Shown here: in pieces, positions 34,876 through 42,987 of the stretch
How the letters are laid out: the number at the start of each line of letters is the position of its first letter
Position numbering within the stretch: the first letter of the stretch is position 1
Source: Bradyrhizobium erythrophlei
GTDB taxonomy: Bacteria > Pseudomonadota > Alphaproteobacteria > Rhizobiales > Xanthobacteraceae
Direction: 5' to 3'
Assembly (NCBI RefSeq): GCF_900129425.1
Contig: NZ_LT670817.1
Span: 3,286,001 to 3,350,000, forward strand
Length of the DNA stretch: 64,000 bases
Position numbers and translations under genes: made by a program
The notes under the pieces: model-generated
Database searches by the model: none
Seen by the model: only the letters and a program-made list of their open reading frames with translations
What the model was told of the DNA's origin: nothing

Positions 34876-36367
34876 TACTACTGTGTCATTTATCGGGTCT
34901 GCCTTGCATACGGTGCGCTGAGAGAGTGGCAGCAGGGACATCGTGGCAGGCGTTTAACGATGGCGTCGATGAGGCTACGTCGCATCGTTGCGATTGAGTT
35001 CGGGATGTGTCGCTCGGGCCGCAATGGAGGATCCTCTGGGTCGATAGCCGTCGGATACGGCAATCTCCGGGAACAGCCGGGCGCTACGTAGTCCTGAGGG
35101 GGGAATCGTCTCCCGTTCGGAGATCAGGAACCCGTAGGTAGCGATGCACAGCGTGGCGTGATGATGAAAGCCTGGCCATCCTCGACCTTCAAAATGACCG
35201 AGACCGAGCTCTTGCTTGAGTTCCTGATAGTCACGCTCCACGCGCCAGCGCAGTTTGGCCGTGTCGACCAGATCGCGGAACGGAATGCTTTTTGGCAAGG
35301 TCGACAACCAGTATTTGGTCGGCGCATCCTCTCCCTCGGGCCATTCGATCAGCAGCCACTCTTTTGCCGGCTTCTCAGCCTGTTCATGGCTCGATGCAAC
35401 GTGAACCCGTACGCGGGCAAACCGCGAGCGGAGCCGTGCATTCGTGCCCTCCCGCCATTCGATCGTATGCCATGCTTTCGTACGCAGCCCGAGGGCAAGC
35501 TCTTTGACCGAGATCGTATCAGGCGCATCCCGGCGGCCCTTCTTCGGGGCACGGCCCGGCCGTATGCCCGGCGCCCACACCAAGGTCTGCGGCTGTATAG
35601 CTGCCGCATAGGCCTTCCCGAGAGCTGTGATGCCGGCGCGCAGTTTGGAGTCGTGGCCGTAGCCCGCGTCCAATAGCACCACATCGCCAGGAAGGCCGGT
35701 CTCACAGGCCCAGTGGATGTGCTCAAGCGCTATCTCCGGCTTGGTCTTGAAGCAGATCTCTTCTGGCACCTTCGCCTTGAGCCGACGCGCCTCGTTCGAA
35801 GCCCAATCCTTCGTCAAATACAGCCGATAGGCCACAGGAAGGCTCGCCGCGTGGTTGGCAATCGACAACGATACGGCGACTTGGCAGTTCGCCTGTTTGC
35901 CAAGTTGTCCGCAGTATTGGTGCGCTACCCCAACCGAGTGCTGCCCCTTTTTGGGAATGCCCGTGTCGTCGATAATCCACGCCGTGATCGGTCCGCGCCG
36001 TTCAATCTGTGGCAACACCATCTCGCGAACCTTGGTCAGAACCACCTCGTCCGACCACGGCCCTTGGCCGACAAAATGCAGCAGGGACTGATGCTGTGCG
36101 CCCGTTCGATCCGGCGCTGTGATCGCCGCCATCGGCTCAACGCTCTTGCGTGCTTCCGACACAATTAGGCCCGTGCAATAGTCGCGCAACGGGCCTGCCC
36201 GATCTGCGTGGCCGATCACGCTGACAAGACTCTCGATATACCGCGTAAAACGCGCTTGAACACCCTTCGCTTCCCGAAGAGCCATCCCAACCTCCTGTTT
36301 CTCAATGGGAAGCTCTACGTTAAGTGATTCTCAAATCAGACGGCCGCGACCTTCTGACTCAGTAGTA
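34876..36367 (-). mobile_element. IS701-family insertion sequence
   Basis: A 1492-bp element with terminal inverted repeats TACTACTGTGTCA and TGACTCAGTAGTA (one mismatch), flanked on both sides by CTAG (34872-34875 and 36368-36371), the 4-bp YTAR-type target duplication known for IS701. It appears complete. Confidence 0.92.
34975..36285 (-). CDS. IS701-family transposase
   Basis: A 436-residue DDE transposase. GGAGGTTGGG precedes ATG 36285. Catalytic region: IDDTGIPKKGQHSVGV (first Asp pair), VVLLDAGYGHDSKLR (second Asp), and the Glu in the DYQELKQELGLGHFEGRGW segment, the latter being the IS701 signature. The C-terminus ends ATHPELNRNDAT. No frameshift or stop is seen, so the element may be active. 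Confidence 0.95.
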   Translation of the reverse strand: MALREAKGVQARFTRYIESLVSVIGHADRAGPLRDYCTGLIVSEARKSVEPMAAITAPDRTGAQHQSLLHFVGQGPWSDEVVLTKVREMVLPQIERRGPITAWIIDDTGIPKKGQHSVGVAHQYCGQLGKQANCQVAVSLSIANHAASLPVAYRLYLTKDWASNEARRLKAKVPEEICFKTKPEIALEHIHWACETGLPGDVVLLDAGYGHDSKLRAGITALGKAYAAAIQPQTLVWAPGIRPGRAPKKGRRDAPDTISVKELALGLRTKAWHTIEWREGTNARLRSRFARVRVHVASSHEQAEKPAKEWLLIEWPEGEDAPTKYWLSTLPKSIPFRDLVDTAKLRWRVERDYQELKQELGLGHFEGRGWPGFHHHATLCIATYGFLISERETIPPSGLRSARLFPEIAVSDGYRPRGSSIAARATHPELNRNDAT

Positions 36368-36429
36368 CTAGAGCGTTTCCACTTCTAATGCTTCATCCTT
36401 CGAGCGGCATCGCTTGGCGATGCTCTTCA

Positions 36430-36571
36430 CTCCCCTCCCTCCACGCGCCCTTGCGCGTGGTGGGGAGGGGCCGGGGGTGGGGGGTAGTGCGGCAATCACC
36501 CATGCAGCCGTTCCGGCCGATAGACCCCCCACCCCCGACCCCTCCCCGCCGCTTTGCGGGGGGAGGGGAGA
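36430..36571. repeat. Intact large palindromic repeat, second type
   Basis: Arms CTCCCCTCCCTCCACGCG...GGGGTGGGGGGT and ACCCCCCACCCCCGACCCC...GGGGAGGGGAG enclose a loop (36488-36524). A sister copy at 39194-40648 carries IS481 copy 2 in this loop. The 60 bases before it (GCTTCATCCTTCGAGCGGC...) are shared with the sister copy too. Confidence 0.75.
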
Positions 36572-36660
36572 AGCCGCGTGCGATACAGACACCGGGCTGA
36601 AGCAGACAGGGTCTTGGCGATTTCGCTATTGAGGGTGTTTTGACACAGCCTGGGTCAAAA

Positions 36661-36735
36661 ACGGAAGTGACCCTGCTTCCTCGGCAAGTCCGTTCCCCCT
36701 CAGGAGCAGACGTCGTCAGGCCACCCGGGCATGTC
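36661..36735. repeat. 75-bp direct repeat, copy 1
   Basis: Identical over 75 bases to 42587-42661 (starts ACGGAAGTGACCCTGCTTCC, ends CCGGGCATGTC). It is part of the decayed dispersed repeat family with GGAAGT and CGGACAT motifs. The two copies bracket the second IS481 element and the serine hydrolase gene. Confidence 0.85.
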
Positions 36736-36815
36736 GGAAAAGTGCCAAACCCGGAAGTCGAAGATGCAATCACTCAGACGACGCGCGTAACAGAAAAGCC
36801 ACCCGCTCTTCAATT

Positions 36816-37034
36816 TCAATCCTGTTGATCTTGCGTCGGGCGATCGACGTTGATCGCTTTAGGGGCAGCCCTTTGATAAACGCAGTGACCCGCAGCGTGT
36901 GGCGTGTCTATTCCGGTTGACGCGCAGCGAAGTTGGCAAGTGGCATCTAACGCGCAATCGAGGAAGGCCCAAACGAAGTACGATCCCAATACAAGACCGG
37001 CGATCCATAGTGTTGCCTTGGTCATTCGATCCAT
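36816..37034 (-). CDS. Small single-span membrane protein, tentative
   Basis: About 72 residues with one hydrophobic segment (ATLWIAGLVLGSYFVWAFLDC) and a Cys-containing tail (CALDATCQLRCASTGIDTPHAAGHCVYQ) that has five cysteines if the segment-end Cys is counted. The start at 37034 is a guess; no clear ribosome site is seen at it or at 37025 or 37076. No family recognised. The Cys spacing makes a chance frame less likely, but evidence is thin. Confidence 0.4.
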   Translation of the reverse strand: MDRMTKATLWIAGLVLGSYFVWAFLDCALDATCQLRCASTGIDTPHAAGHCVYQRAAPKAINVDRPTQDQQD

Positions 37035-37322
37035 GTGAACAGCCAACAGGTTGTAGGAACTAATTTCGTCAACCATTAACGCGCCGAATGCTCAATTTTG
37101 AATGAAGCAGGTGAGTTCCGGTATGGATCATTCGCGTCGATTCCGAGCTGCACCCGGGAAGTCCAGTTCATCCACCGATAACGGACATGTGTCAGCCGCG
37201 GTTGAAGCACTGGCGTCACCGTGATCCAAATACGCTCTCGGTACATCAACACAATCTTGGCACACTGTTCGCGACGTTGTACCCCGCGCAAAACAAGGCG
37301 GGGGCTAGCAGGGGAATTTGCA

Positions 37323-37835
37323 GTGCGAGCATCGATAATCTGGCCGGTCGCAGCGAGCCATCGGCATCTCTCCCGGGTCCATGGCCTGACGGCCTTGCGC
37401 CTGTTTCCAGCCGTTGTGCTGTTGCTTTGCGCTTTCGGCTTGGCCGCTGGGGAGGCGCCAAGCCAACTGTCCCTGGAAAAGAACAGCTTTTATCTGTCGT
37501 CTGCCGGTTTTCGTATCCAGGTTGCCAACGATCCGGCTGGGCAAAAAGCGCTGCGCGCGCTGCCGGCGCACCGCTTCGTGATAAACGGGGCTGGCGAAGC
37601 TGCGCGTTATTTTTATGCCGAACCACAGCATTGCGTCTGCATCTTCGTCGGCACCCAACAGGCCTATGACAATTACCTCAAGCTCCTCAGCCAGCCGCTA
37701 AAGCCGACCGACGACGTGGCTCCTGATTACAAGACCCAGACCGGCGTGCTGTTGAGCGGCCAGCCGTTGCGACAGAGCACGCGCGGCGATCCCACCACGC
37801 TGTCGGACTATCTGAGCACTCTTTACCCTCATTAG
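37323..37835 (+). CDS. Exported protein of unknown function
   Basis: A 170-residue protein from GTG 37323, which has AGGGGAA eight bases upstream. An N-terminal stretch is followed by a hydrophobic signal (LRLFPAVVLLLCAFGLAAG). The mature part has FYLSSAGFRIQVANDPAGQKALRALPAHRFV, then EAARYFYAEPQHCVCIFVGTQQAYDNY. I recall similar small Bradyrhizobium proteins with the pattern ALRALPAxxF...YxYADPxxCxCxFVG; their role is not known to me. The CVC pair may bind metal or form a disulfide. It is a single-gene unit in the IS-rich island. Confidence 0.65.
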   Translation: MRASIIWPVAASHRHLSRVHGLTALRLFPAVVLLLCAFGLAAGEAPSQLSLEKNSFYLSSAGFRIQVANDPAGQKALRALPAHRFVINGAGEAARYFYAEPQHCVCIFVGTQQAYDNYLKLLSQPLKPTDDVAPDYKTQTGVLLSGQPLRQSTRGDPTTLSDYLSTLYPH

Positions 37836-37941
37836 TGAGGGGCCGCCGGGGCTCTCAGGATGGCACATACACGGTCAAGTGATACCGAACGAGCATGTTG
37901 CGTCCATTTAAACTTATGGGCCAGTAAAAGGCCGCCGCTGA

Positions 37942-38067
37942 ATGAGGCGCTGGATGCGTCCTTACACCACGAAAGAGAAAGCTGGAATAACCGCCGGGGC
38001 CGTGGCTTCCTTAATCATCGTCGGATGGCTTGTCGTGCTGGCTATCGCATTTCTTTCAGCGCGATAG
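37942..38067 (+). CDS. 41-residue membrane microprotein
   Basis: ATG 37942 opens a short frame: MRRWMRPYTTKEKAGITAGA then VASLIIVGWLVVLAIAFLSAR. A basic N-terminus followed by one strong membrane span gives an N-in topology. Only a weak AAGG lies upstream. It is 34 bases before another small membrane protein on the same strand, so both may share a transcript. No family known. Confidence 0.45.
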   Translation: MRRWMRPYTTKEKAGITAGAVASLIIVGWLVVLAIAFLSAR

Positions 38068-38101
38068 ATATCGGATACATTCAGCGACGGAGGTGAAGAA
38101 C

Positions 38102-38278
38102 ATGAACGGAAATCGTTACTACGGAGTCCGAGTCGAGGGAGCAAAATACGGCGTGGGCTTTGGCTCCGCCCTCGCTATCGCGATATCCTACACTGCCAAC
38201 CATTCGATACTTTGGGCAATCATCCACGGCATTTTGGGCTGGCTGTATGTGATTTACTTCGGGCTGTTTCGGTCATAA
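38102..38278 (+). CDS. 58-residue two-span membrane protein
   Basis: Starts at ATG 38102 with a clear ribosome site (GGAGGTGAAG). The sequence MNGNRYYGVRVEGAKYGVGF leads into two hydrophobic segments (GSALAIAISYTANHSILWAI and IHGILGWLYVIYFGLF). I have seen near-identical small proteins annotated only as hypothetical in rhizobia and other bacteria; the motif SYxxNHSILWAIIHGxxxWLYVIYY is conserved in them as I recall. Likely an inner-membrane protein. Its 3' end is followed directly by a fragment of another gene. Confidence 0.75.
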   Translation: MNGNRYYGVRVEGAKYGVGFGSALAIAISYTANHSILWAIIHGILGWLYVIYFGLFRS

Positions 38279-38289
38279 TCAGCTTGTCG

Positions 38290-38352
38290 TGGAATCAACA
38301 ATTCTTCGATCCAATCGAGCTGCCCGGCGGACGCAAGCTGGTCACGCTGCGC
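38290..38352 (+). pseudogene. N-terminal fragment of a common Bradyrhizobium small protein
   Basis: WNQQFFDPIELPGGRKLVTLR is the conserved start of a frequent Bradyrhizobium protein of about 90-100 residues (pattern WNxxFFDPIELPxGRxLVTLRDA). After the Arg the sequence diverges at once, so only this fragment remains. It has no own start. Confidence 0.5.
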
Positions 38353-38709
38353 TCGACGTTGTCGGCCGCGCGGGAAATGTTCGTGACGGGTCAATCGCGT
38401 CATTTCATGCCCCAGCAAACGGCATCTCCAATCGCCAATATTGACCGCCCTGGAGCAGGCTTGCTTTGCAAGTTCCGGAGCCCAAAAGCGATCCATCAAC
38501 GGCCATTTTGCAGTCATATTTGAAAAACCGAGCGTTGCTGTTCGAGCACAGAACTTCTGCCTCAAATCGCCTATATTGCGCCCGCTGTCGGACAGCAGCC
38601 AGAACACGGGTGCCGGTGTGGTCGCAGGTGGCACACGAATTGGCAGATTGCTGGCGAGCTGCTTGGCGTTGTTGGAAACTCACTACTGGGGCCAAACGGA
38701 GTTTTTCGA

Positions 38710-38865
38710 ATGGGTGTGGCAAGCCAGCGCATCGCGCGAAACCATAGGGGGCGGGCAGCCGTTCTCACTGTCCTCGAAGAGTTGCCGGCGATCTGCTCGG
38801 CGATTGTTGCAGTCGGCTCGATGATCATGCTCGGGATCATGCTCTGCAAGGATTGGCCGCAGTAA
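38710..38865 (+). CDS. 51-residue membrane microprotein, tentative
   Basis: ATG 38710 opens MGVASQRIARNHRGRAAVLT followed by VLEELPAICSAIVAVGSM and IMLGIMLCKDWPQ. A basic N-terminus and a C-terminal hydrophobic span are plausible for a small inner-membrane protein. There is no convincing ribosome site. The surrounding 38353-38709 shows nothing recognisable. Confidence 0.35.
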   Translation: MGVASQRIARNHRGRAAVLTVLEELPAICSAIVAVGSMIMLGIMLCKDWPQ

Positions 38866-39193
38866 ACGAAGACATGGCGACGACGGTAATGCCGTCGCGA
38901 GCCTGCTGGCATTCTTGATGCGATTTGCCGTACCGAGCGCCGCGCCATCGATAACCGGCCAGCGCGCCAAGGATATATCTCGACGCCATTATCGCGCTCA
39001 ACTCGAAGCGAATACCTTGGCCTGCTCCAGAGCCTGTTCGCTGGTGAATACTATCCTCGCATCACGGATGGGGAGACCGAGGGCGCCAAAGTAAACGCGC
39101 CGATGCGCCCAAGCGCGAGGTCCACTCTGCTCCTAGAGCGCGTTCCACTTCTAATTTCATCCTTCGAGCGGCATCGCTTGGCGATGCTCTTCA
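38866..39193. other. Relic-containing intergenic stretch
   Basis: No intact gene. On the minus strand 39006-39104 reads VYFGALGLPIRDARIVFTSE and continues QALEQAKVFASS before a stop, a plausible 3' end of a small lost gene with no start or family known to me. The segment 39130-39193 is shared with the DNA before the repeat at 36430. Confidence 0.3.
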
Positions 39194-39261
39194 CTCCCCT
39201 CCCTCCACGCGCCCTTGCGCGTGGTGGGGAGGGGTCGGGGGTGGGGGGTAGTGCGGCGGTA
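39194..39261. repeat. Left arm of palindromic repeat split by IS481 copy 2
   Basis: CTCCCCTCCC...GGGGTGGGGGGT as in the intact copy at 36430, then a few loop bases up to the insertion. The right arm resumes at 40594. Confidence 0.75.
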
Positions 39262-40593
39262 GGTTCAACCGGCATGATTGTCGACACTTTGGACCGGCAT
39301 GATCCCCGACAGTTTGGGTTGAGCGGCCTGTTCACCCGGGTCGCGGAGCCGCTCACGAAGCGGAGCGAACCGGGTGAACAGGCCGCGGCGATCGATGAGG
39401 CCGATGTCCAGATCGCAGAAGCGCACGATGTGGTCACCGGTCTGGAGCTCAGCAACGCCAACAAGTTCATCCACCAGCGCTTCACCGATGAATACAAACT
39501 CGCCTTTCCATTTGATCTCGCCGTTGCCGCGGACGCGACGGACCTGATGATCGGCGTCGTACCAGGGATCTTCCGCGCGCGGCGGCATGGTGCGCGGGGA
39601 GCGGCTGTAGAACTCTGCCGGCGGCCGTTGGTCCAGCGCTTCGTGCGGACGTTCCTCGTTGTAATGCTTTCGGAACATGTCAAAGCGGGCCTGCTGCTCG
39701 GGTGCGTTGCTGGCTGGCGGGACCGAGGTCTGTGCCTTCAGCGTGCGGTGCATGCGCTCGTGTCGGCCATTCTCCTGCGGCGAGGCGGGATGGATGAAGT
39801 GCGGTGTGATGCCGAGCTTCATCCACCAGGCCGACAGCCGGGTGAGACCGCCCGGGCCACGCGAGCCGAACGGCGAACCATTGTCGCAGCGGATCGCAAG
39901 CGGCAGGCCATGCTCACGGAAAGCCCGTTCAAAACAGGGGCGAACGCCCTCAATAGTGGGGGCGACAATGCGGAGTTCGATCAGAAAACGGCTGTGACTG
40001 TCTGCTACCGTCAAGGGATCGATCCGCCGCTGGTCGCGGGTGCGAAACCAGCCCTTGAAGTCCGTACTCCACTCATCATTGGCGCTCGTCACCGGCGTGC
40101 AGGGCCGCCGCTGGTCGAGCGGGCGACGGCGCCGCTTCACCGGCGAGACCAAGCCTGCGCGCTTGAGAATGTCCCCGATCGTCGAGGCGGCAGGCCAGGC
40201 GATCTCGGGGGCATCCCGATCAAGCACCGCCAACAGCTTGCGCGGCCCCAGATACGGAAATCGCCGCCGCGCCGCGATCACCTTCTCTGCAATCGCACCG
40301 TTCGTGGTCTGCCAACACTGCAAGGGCGCATGCGAGCGGTCCTGAAACCAGGCCGGATCGCCGCTCTCTTTCCGCTTGCGCCATTCGTAAAACGTGTCGC
40401 GGCAAATCCCGTAGCGCCGGCACACCTCCGATACGCTCCAGTTCCCGCTCTCGTACTCCAAAAACATCCGAATACGCTCTTCCATCCGACCGGTCTCTCT
40501 AAATGGCATCGAAGGGTCCTCCCTCCGGCGCATTCTGAAACCTGTCGGGAATCATCCCGGTCTAAAATGTCGGGAATCTATCCGGTCCGTACC
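39262..40593 (-). mobile_element. IS481-family insertion sequence, copy 2
   Basis: 1332 bp, the near-identical reverse copy of the element at 31613-32944, so the two form an inverted pair 6.3 kb apart. It lies in the loop of the second palindromic repeat. No clear target duplication is visible at this site. Confidence 0.85.
39265..40509 (-). CDS. IS481-family transposase, copy 2
   Basis: A 414-residue transposase, the same as copy 1 apart from a few residues (MPFRETG instead of MPFSETG; VAELQTG instead of VAELETG). All catalytic residues (DFKGWF, RCDNGSPF, QENGRHERMH) are intact. Two intact copies in opposite orientation could recombine or mobilise the DNA between them. Confidence 0.95.
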   Translation of the reverse strand: MPFRETGRMEERIRMFLEYESGNWSVSEVCRRYGICRDTFYEWRKRKESGDPAWFQDRSHAPLQCWQTTNGAIAEKVIAARRRFPYLGPRKLLAVLDRDAPEIAWPAASTIGDILKRAGLVSPVKRRRRPLDQRRPCTPVTSANDEWSTDFKGWFRTRDQRRIDPLTVADSHSRFLIELRIVAPTIEGVRPCFERAFREHGLPLAIRCDNGSPFGSRGPGGLTRLSAWWMKLGITPHFIHPASPQENGRHERMHRTLKAQTSVPPASNAPEQQARFDMFRKHYNEERPHEALDQRPPAEFYSRSPRTMPPRAEDPWYDADHQVRRVRGNGEIKWKGEFVFIGEALVDELVGVAELQTGDHIVRFCDLDIGLIDRRGLFTRFAPLRERLRDPGEQAAQPKLSGIMPVQSVDNHAG

Positions 40594-40648
40594 GCCGATA
40601 GACCCCCCACCCCCGACCCCTCCCCGCCGCTTTGCGGGGGGAGGGGAG
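40594..40648. repeat. Right arm of palindromic repeat split by IS481 copy 2
   Basis: GCCGATAGACCCCCCACCCC...GGGGGAGGGGAG completes the palindrome begun at 39194. The following 40649-40961 holds a decayed dispersed repeat (ACGGACATCGTC... near 40693) and the upstream region of the serine hydrolase gene. Confidence 0.7.
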
Positions 40649-40961
40649 AAGATAAGTGTGCTGACCCACGTGAGATGGAAAGCGCTCTAGAAACGGACAT
40701 CGTCAGCGTGGCTGGTGACGTCCGTCAGGTGCCAATCTCGGAAGTAACAGCGTTCGTTCGATCCCTACCGAAATGTGGTGCCCACCCCATGTCCGGTTTA
40801 TCCCCGTTGGCGTGCGAGCATCGCCGATAGCCCGCTTCGTACCAATCGAAAAGCACCGATTTATCGTTTTGTCGGCTGGTAAGGCAAACCGAACTTAATA
40901 TAATTTGCGATGATCGGCCCTACCTCAAAGCAGGGTTCGCGTGCATCATTGGAGAATGCCG

Positions 40962-42518
40962 ATGTTCCTCAGAAACGCGGCAATAGCATTGCTGTTCGTC
41001 GGGGCTCAATGCTTTGCCGGATGCAATGCATCCGCAGCCGAGCCTAATGGCACAAGTTCTCCGGAAATCTGGCCAACGAACGCGTGGCAGGTTTCGACTC
41101 CGGAGGAGCAGGGTATGGATTCGGCCAGCCTCGCTCGCCTCATAGAATCTGTGGGCACTTACAAACAAGACAGCCTGATGATCGTCCGACACGGAAAGAT
41201 TGTGGCTGAGGCTTATTATGCCCCTTATGTCGCTGGCGTCAGTCACGATTTGAGATCTGTGACGAAGAGCATTGTCAGCACGCTGACCGCTATCGAGCTA
41301 CAGCACGGGTTGTTGGACAGTGTTGATCATCCGGTAATAGATTTGTTTCCCGATAAGCAGATTGCCAACATCGATGACAACAAGAAGGCAATGACGGTTC
41401 AGAGCCTGCTTGATATGACCTCTGGAATAGACTGGCAGGAAAAGGCGTACACACCGGATGAGACCATCATCCGGATGTACAGGAGTCCAGACCGTACCGA
41501 GTTTGTCCTGAGCCAGCCGATGTCACGTGCGCCGGGGACAACGTTTTATTACAACAGCGGCAATCCGTACGTTCTGTCAGCCTTGATCACGAAGAAAACC
41601 GGACAAAGCGCGTTCGACTTTGCCAAGAAGGAATTATTCGAACCGCTCGGTATCAAAAGTGCCAAGTGGGGCGCCGTCGATGCTCAGGGCGTCACGGACG
41701 GCGAAGCTGGGCTTTCGCTAGCGCCCCATGACATGGCCAGAATTGGTTATCTCTATCTTCACAACGGGATGTGGGACGGAAAGCAGATCATCCCGTCGTC
41801 ATGGGTCGACAGGGCAAAAGCAGGAAGCGTTTCGGCGACGTTCGGATTCCACTATGCGAACCTGTGGTGGTCACTTCCTGAGAAGGACGCCTACATGGCG
41901 CGCGGCCGCCATTCCCAACTCATTCTTGTCCTTCCAAAACTGGATGTCGTTGCCGTTATGACCGGCATCTTGCGGGACGACGAATACTATTCCGCCTCCA
42001 GACTGGTCGATGACATCTCCAACTCGGTCAAGTCTGACAATCCGCTGCCTCCCGACGCTATCGCCCAGGCTCTGCTTGCGGCATCGCTTCGCCAAGCCGC
42101 GAGTGAGAAGCCTTGCGCTGTTGGCGGCACCCCCGAATTGGCAAAAGCTGTATCGGGAAAAACCTATCAGTTCGACGCCAATGTGCTGCACGTGAAGACG
42201 TTTTCGCTAACCTTTTCTGATGCGGATCCTTTCTGGGAAATCACGACCGAGACCGGAAAGACCGACCGGCCCACGCAGCATTTTTCAGGGCTGTTAGGAC
42301 TTGATGGGACCTTTAGAAGGAGCCCGCCAGCTGCCTACGGAATCAACGCCGTCAGGGGCCGCTGGCTGAACGAGAATACGCTTTCGATCGAACGCCGAAT
42401 CCTGGGGCACAGCGAGACGCAGACGTGGGCACTTAGCTTCAGCGGCGATGAGGTGAAAGTGAACTTTGAAAACACTGACGGCCTTAAGGCAGAATTGCAC
42501 GGCCGGAAGATTGAATAA
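40962..42518 (+). CDS. Exported class C beta-lactamase-like serine hydrolase
   Basis: A 518-residue secreted hydrolase of the beta-lactamase/DD-peptidase/EstB fold. The signal peptide is MFLRNAAIALLFVGAQCFAG; cleavage near ASAAEP fits, lipidation at Cys is less likely because the lipobox is poor. The active-site SxxK is SVTK in DLRSVTKSIVSTL, the Tyr motif is YYNSGN, and the third motif is likely GRHSQ in YMARGRHSQLILVLPKLD, not the usual H/KxG. Relatives hydrolyse 6-aminohexanoate oligomers, esters or D-amino peptides; substrate unknown. The C-terminal 140 residues look like a separate beta domain. GGAGA precedes ATG 40962; a GTG at 40941 is less likely. Lower GC than core genes suggests transfer. 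Confidence 0.85.
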   Translation: MFLRNAAIALLFVGAQCFAGCNASAAEPNGTSSPEIWPTNAWQVSTPEEQGMDSASLARLIESVGTYKQDSLMIVRHGKIVAEAYYAPYVAGVSHDLRSVTKSIVSTLTAIELQHGLLDSVDHPVIDLFPDKQIANIDDNKKAMTVQSLLDMTSGIDWQEKAYTPDETIIRMYRSPDRTEFVLSQPMSRAPGTTFYYNSGNPYVLSALITKKTGQSAFDFAKKELFEPLGIKSAKWGAVDAQGVTDGEAGLSLAPHDMARIGYLYLHNGMWDGKQIIPSSWVDRAKAGSVSATFGFHYANLWWSLPEKDAYMARGRHSQLILVLPKLDVVAVMTGILRDDEYYSASRLVDDISNSVKSDNPLPPDAIAQALLAASLRQAASEKPCAVGGTPELAKAVSGKTYQFDANVLHVKTFSLTFSDADPFWEITTETGKTDRPTQHFSGLLGLDGTFRRSPPAAYGINAVRGRWLNENTLSIERRILGHSETQTWALSFSGDEVKVNFENTDGLKAELHGRKIE

Positions 42519-42586
42519 GTAGCGAACAACTCCTTAACCGGCAGCCGCAATGGAGGCCGCAGCACAATGTCCGGTTCGGTTTAACA

Positions 42587-42661
42587 ACGGAAGTGACCCT
42601 GCTTCCTCGGCAAGTCCGTTCCCCCTCAGGAGCAGACGTCGTCAGGCCACCCGGGCATGTC
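42587..42661. repeat. 75-bp direct repeat, copy 2
   Basis: Identical to 36661-36735. The IS30 element begins 14 bases after its end. Confidence 0.85.
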
Positions 42662-42730
42662 CGAAATGTGGGGTGGGCTCAACCGGTCGATGCAACACTT
42701 TATCTTAGAGGGAAAAGATGGAGTGAGACG

Positions 42731-42982
42731 ATGGAACAGAGATTTCGTCGAGGTTTTACAACGGCCGAGAAGACGGAGTTATGGGATCGCTGGCAACGCG
42801 GGGAGTCTTTGAAGGGGATCGGGCGAGCGTTTGGGAAGCCGTCATCGTCGATTTATTTCCAGGTGGCCCCGCACGGGGGCATCCGTCCTGCAGCAAGGCA
42901 TCGCTCAAGGCTGGCATTGGCGCTTTCGGAGCGGGAGGAGATTTCCAGAGGGATTAAGCGCATCAATCAGCCCGATCGATAG
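42731..42982 (+). pseudogene. IS30 transposase, N-terminal part (frameshifted)
   Basis: MEQRFRRGFTTAEKTELWDR starts at ATG 42731; the N-terminal helix-turn-helix part WQRGESLKGIGRAFGKPSSSIYFQVAPHGG follows. The frame ends at a stop after SEREEISRGIKRINQPDR. The expected continuation (HQSARSIAKMLGRSPSTVSREI) is found in another frame from about 42961, so a small insertion or deletion near GGGATTAAGCG has broken the gene. No slippery heptamer is seen that would argue for programmed frameshifting. Confidence 0.8.
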
Positions 42983-42987
42983 CCAAG

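Noticed and set aside
36372..36630. Overlapping frames in the GGGGAGGGG palindrome
   Set aside because: Low-complexity repeat DNA; frames occur on both strands and match in the sister repeat only as DNA.
38441..38824. 127-codon plus-strand frame left of the 51-residue microprotein
   Set aside because: No ribosome site or motif; overlapping frames on both strands are equally long.
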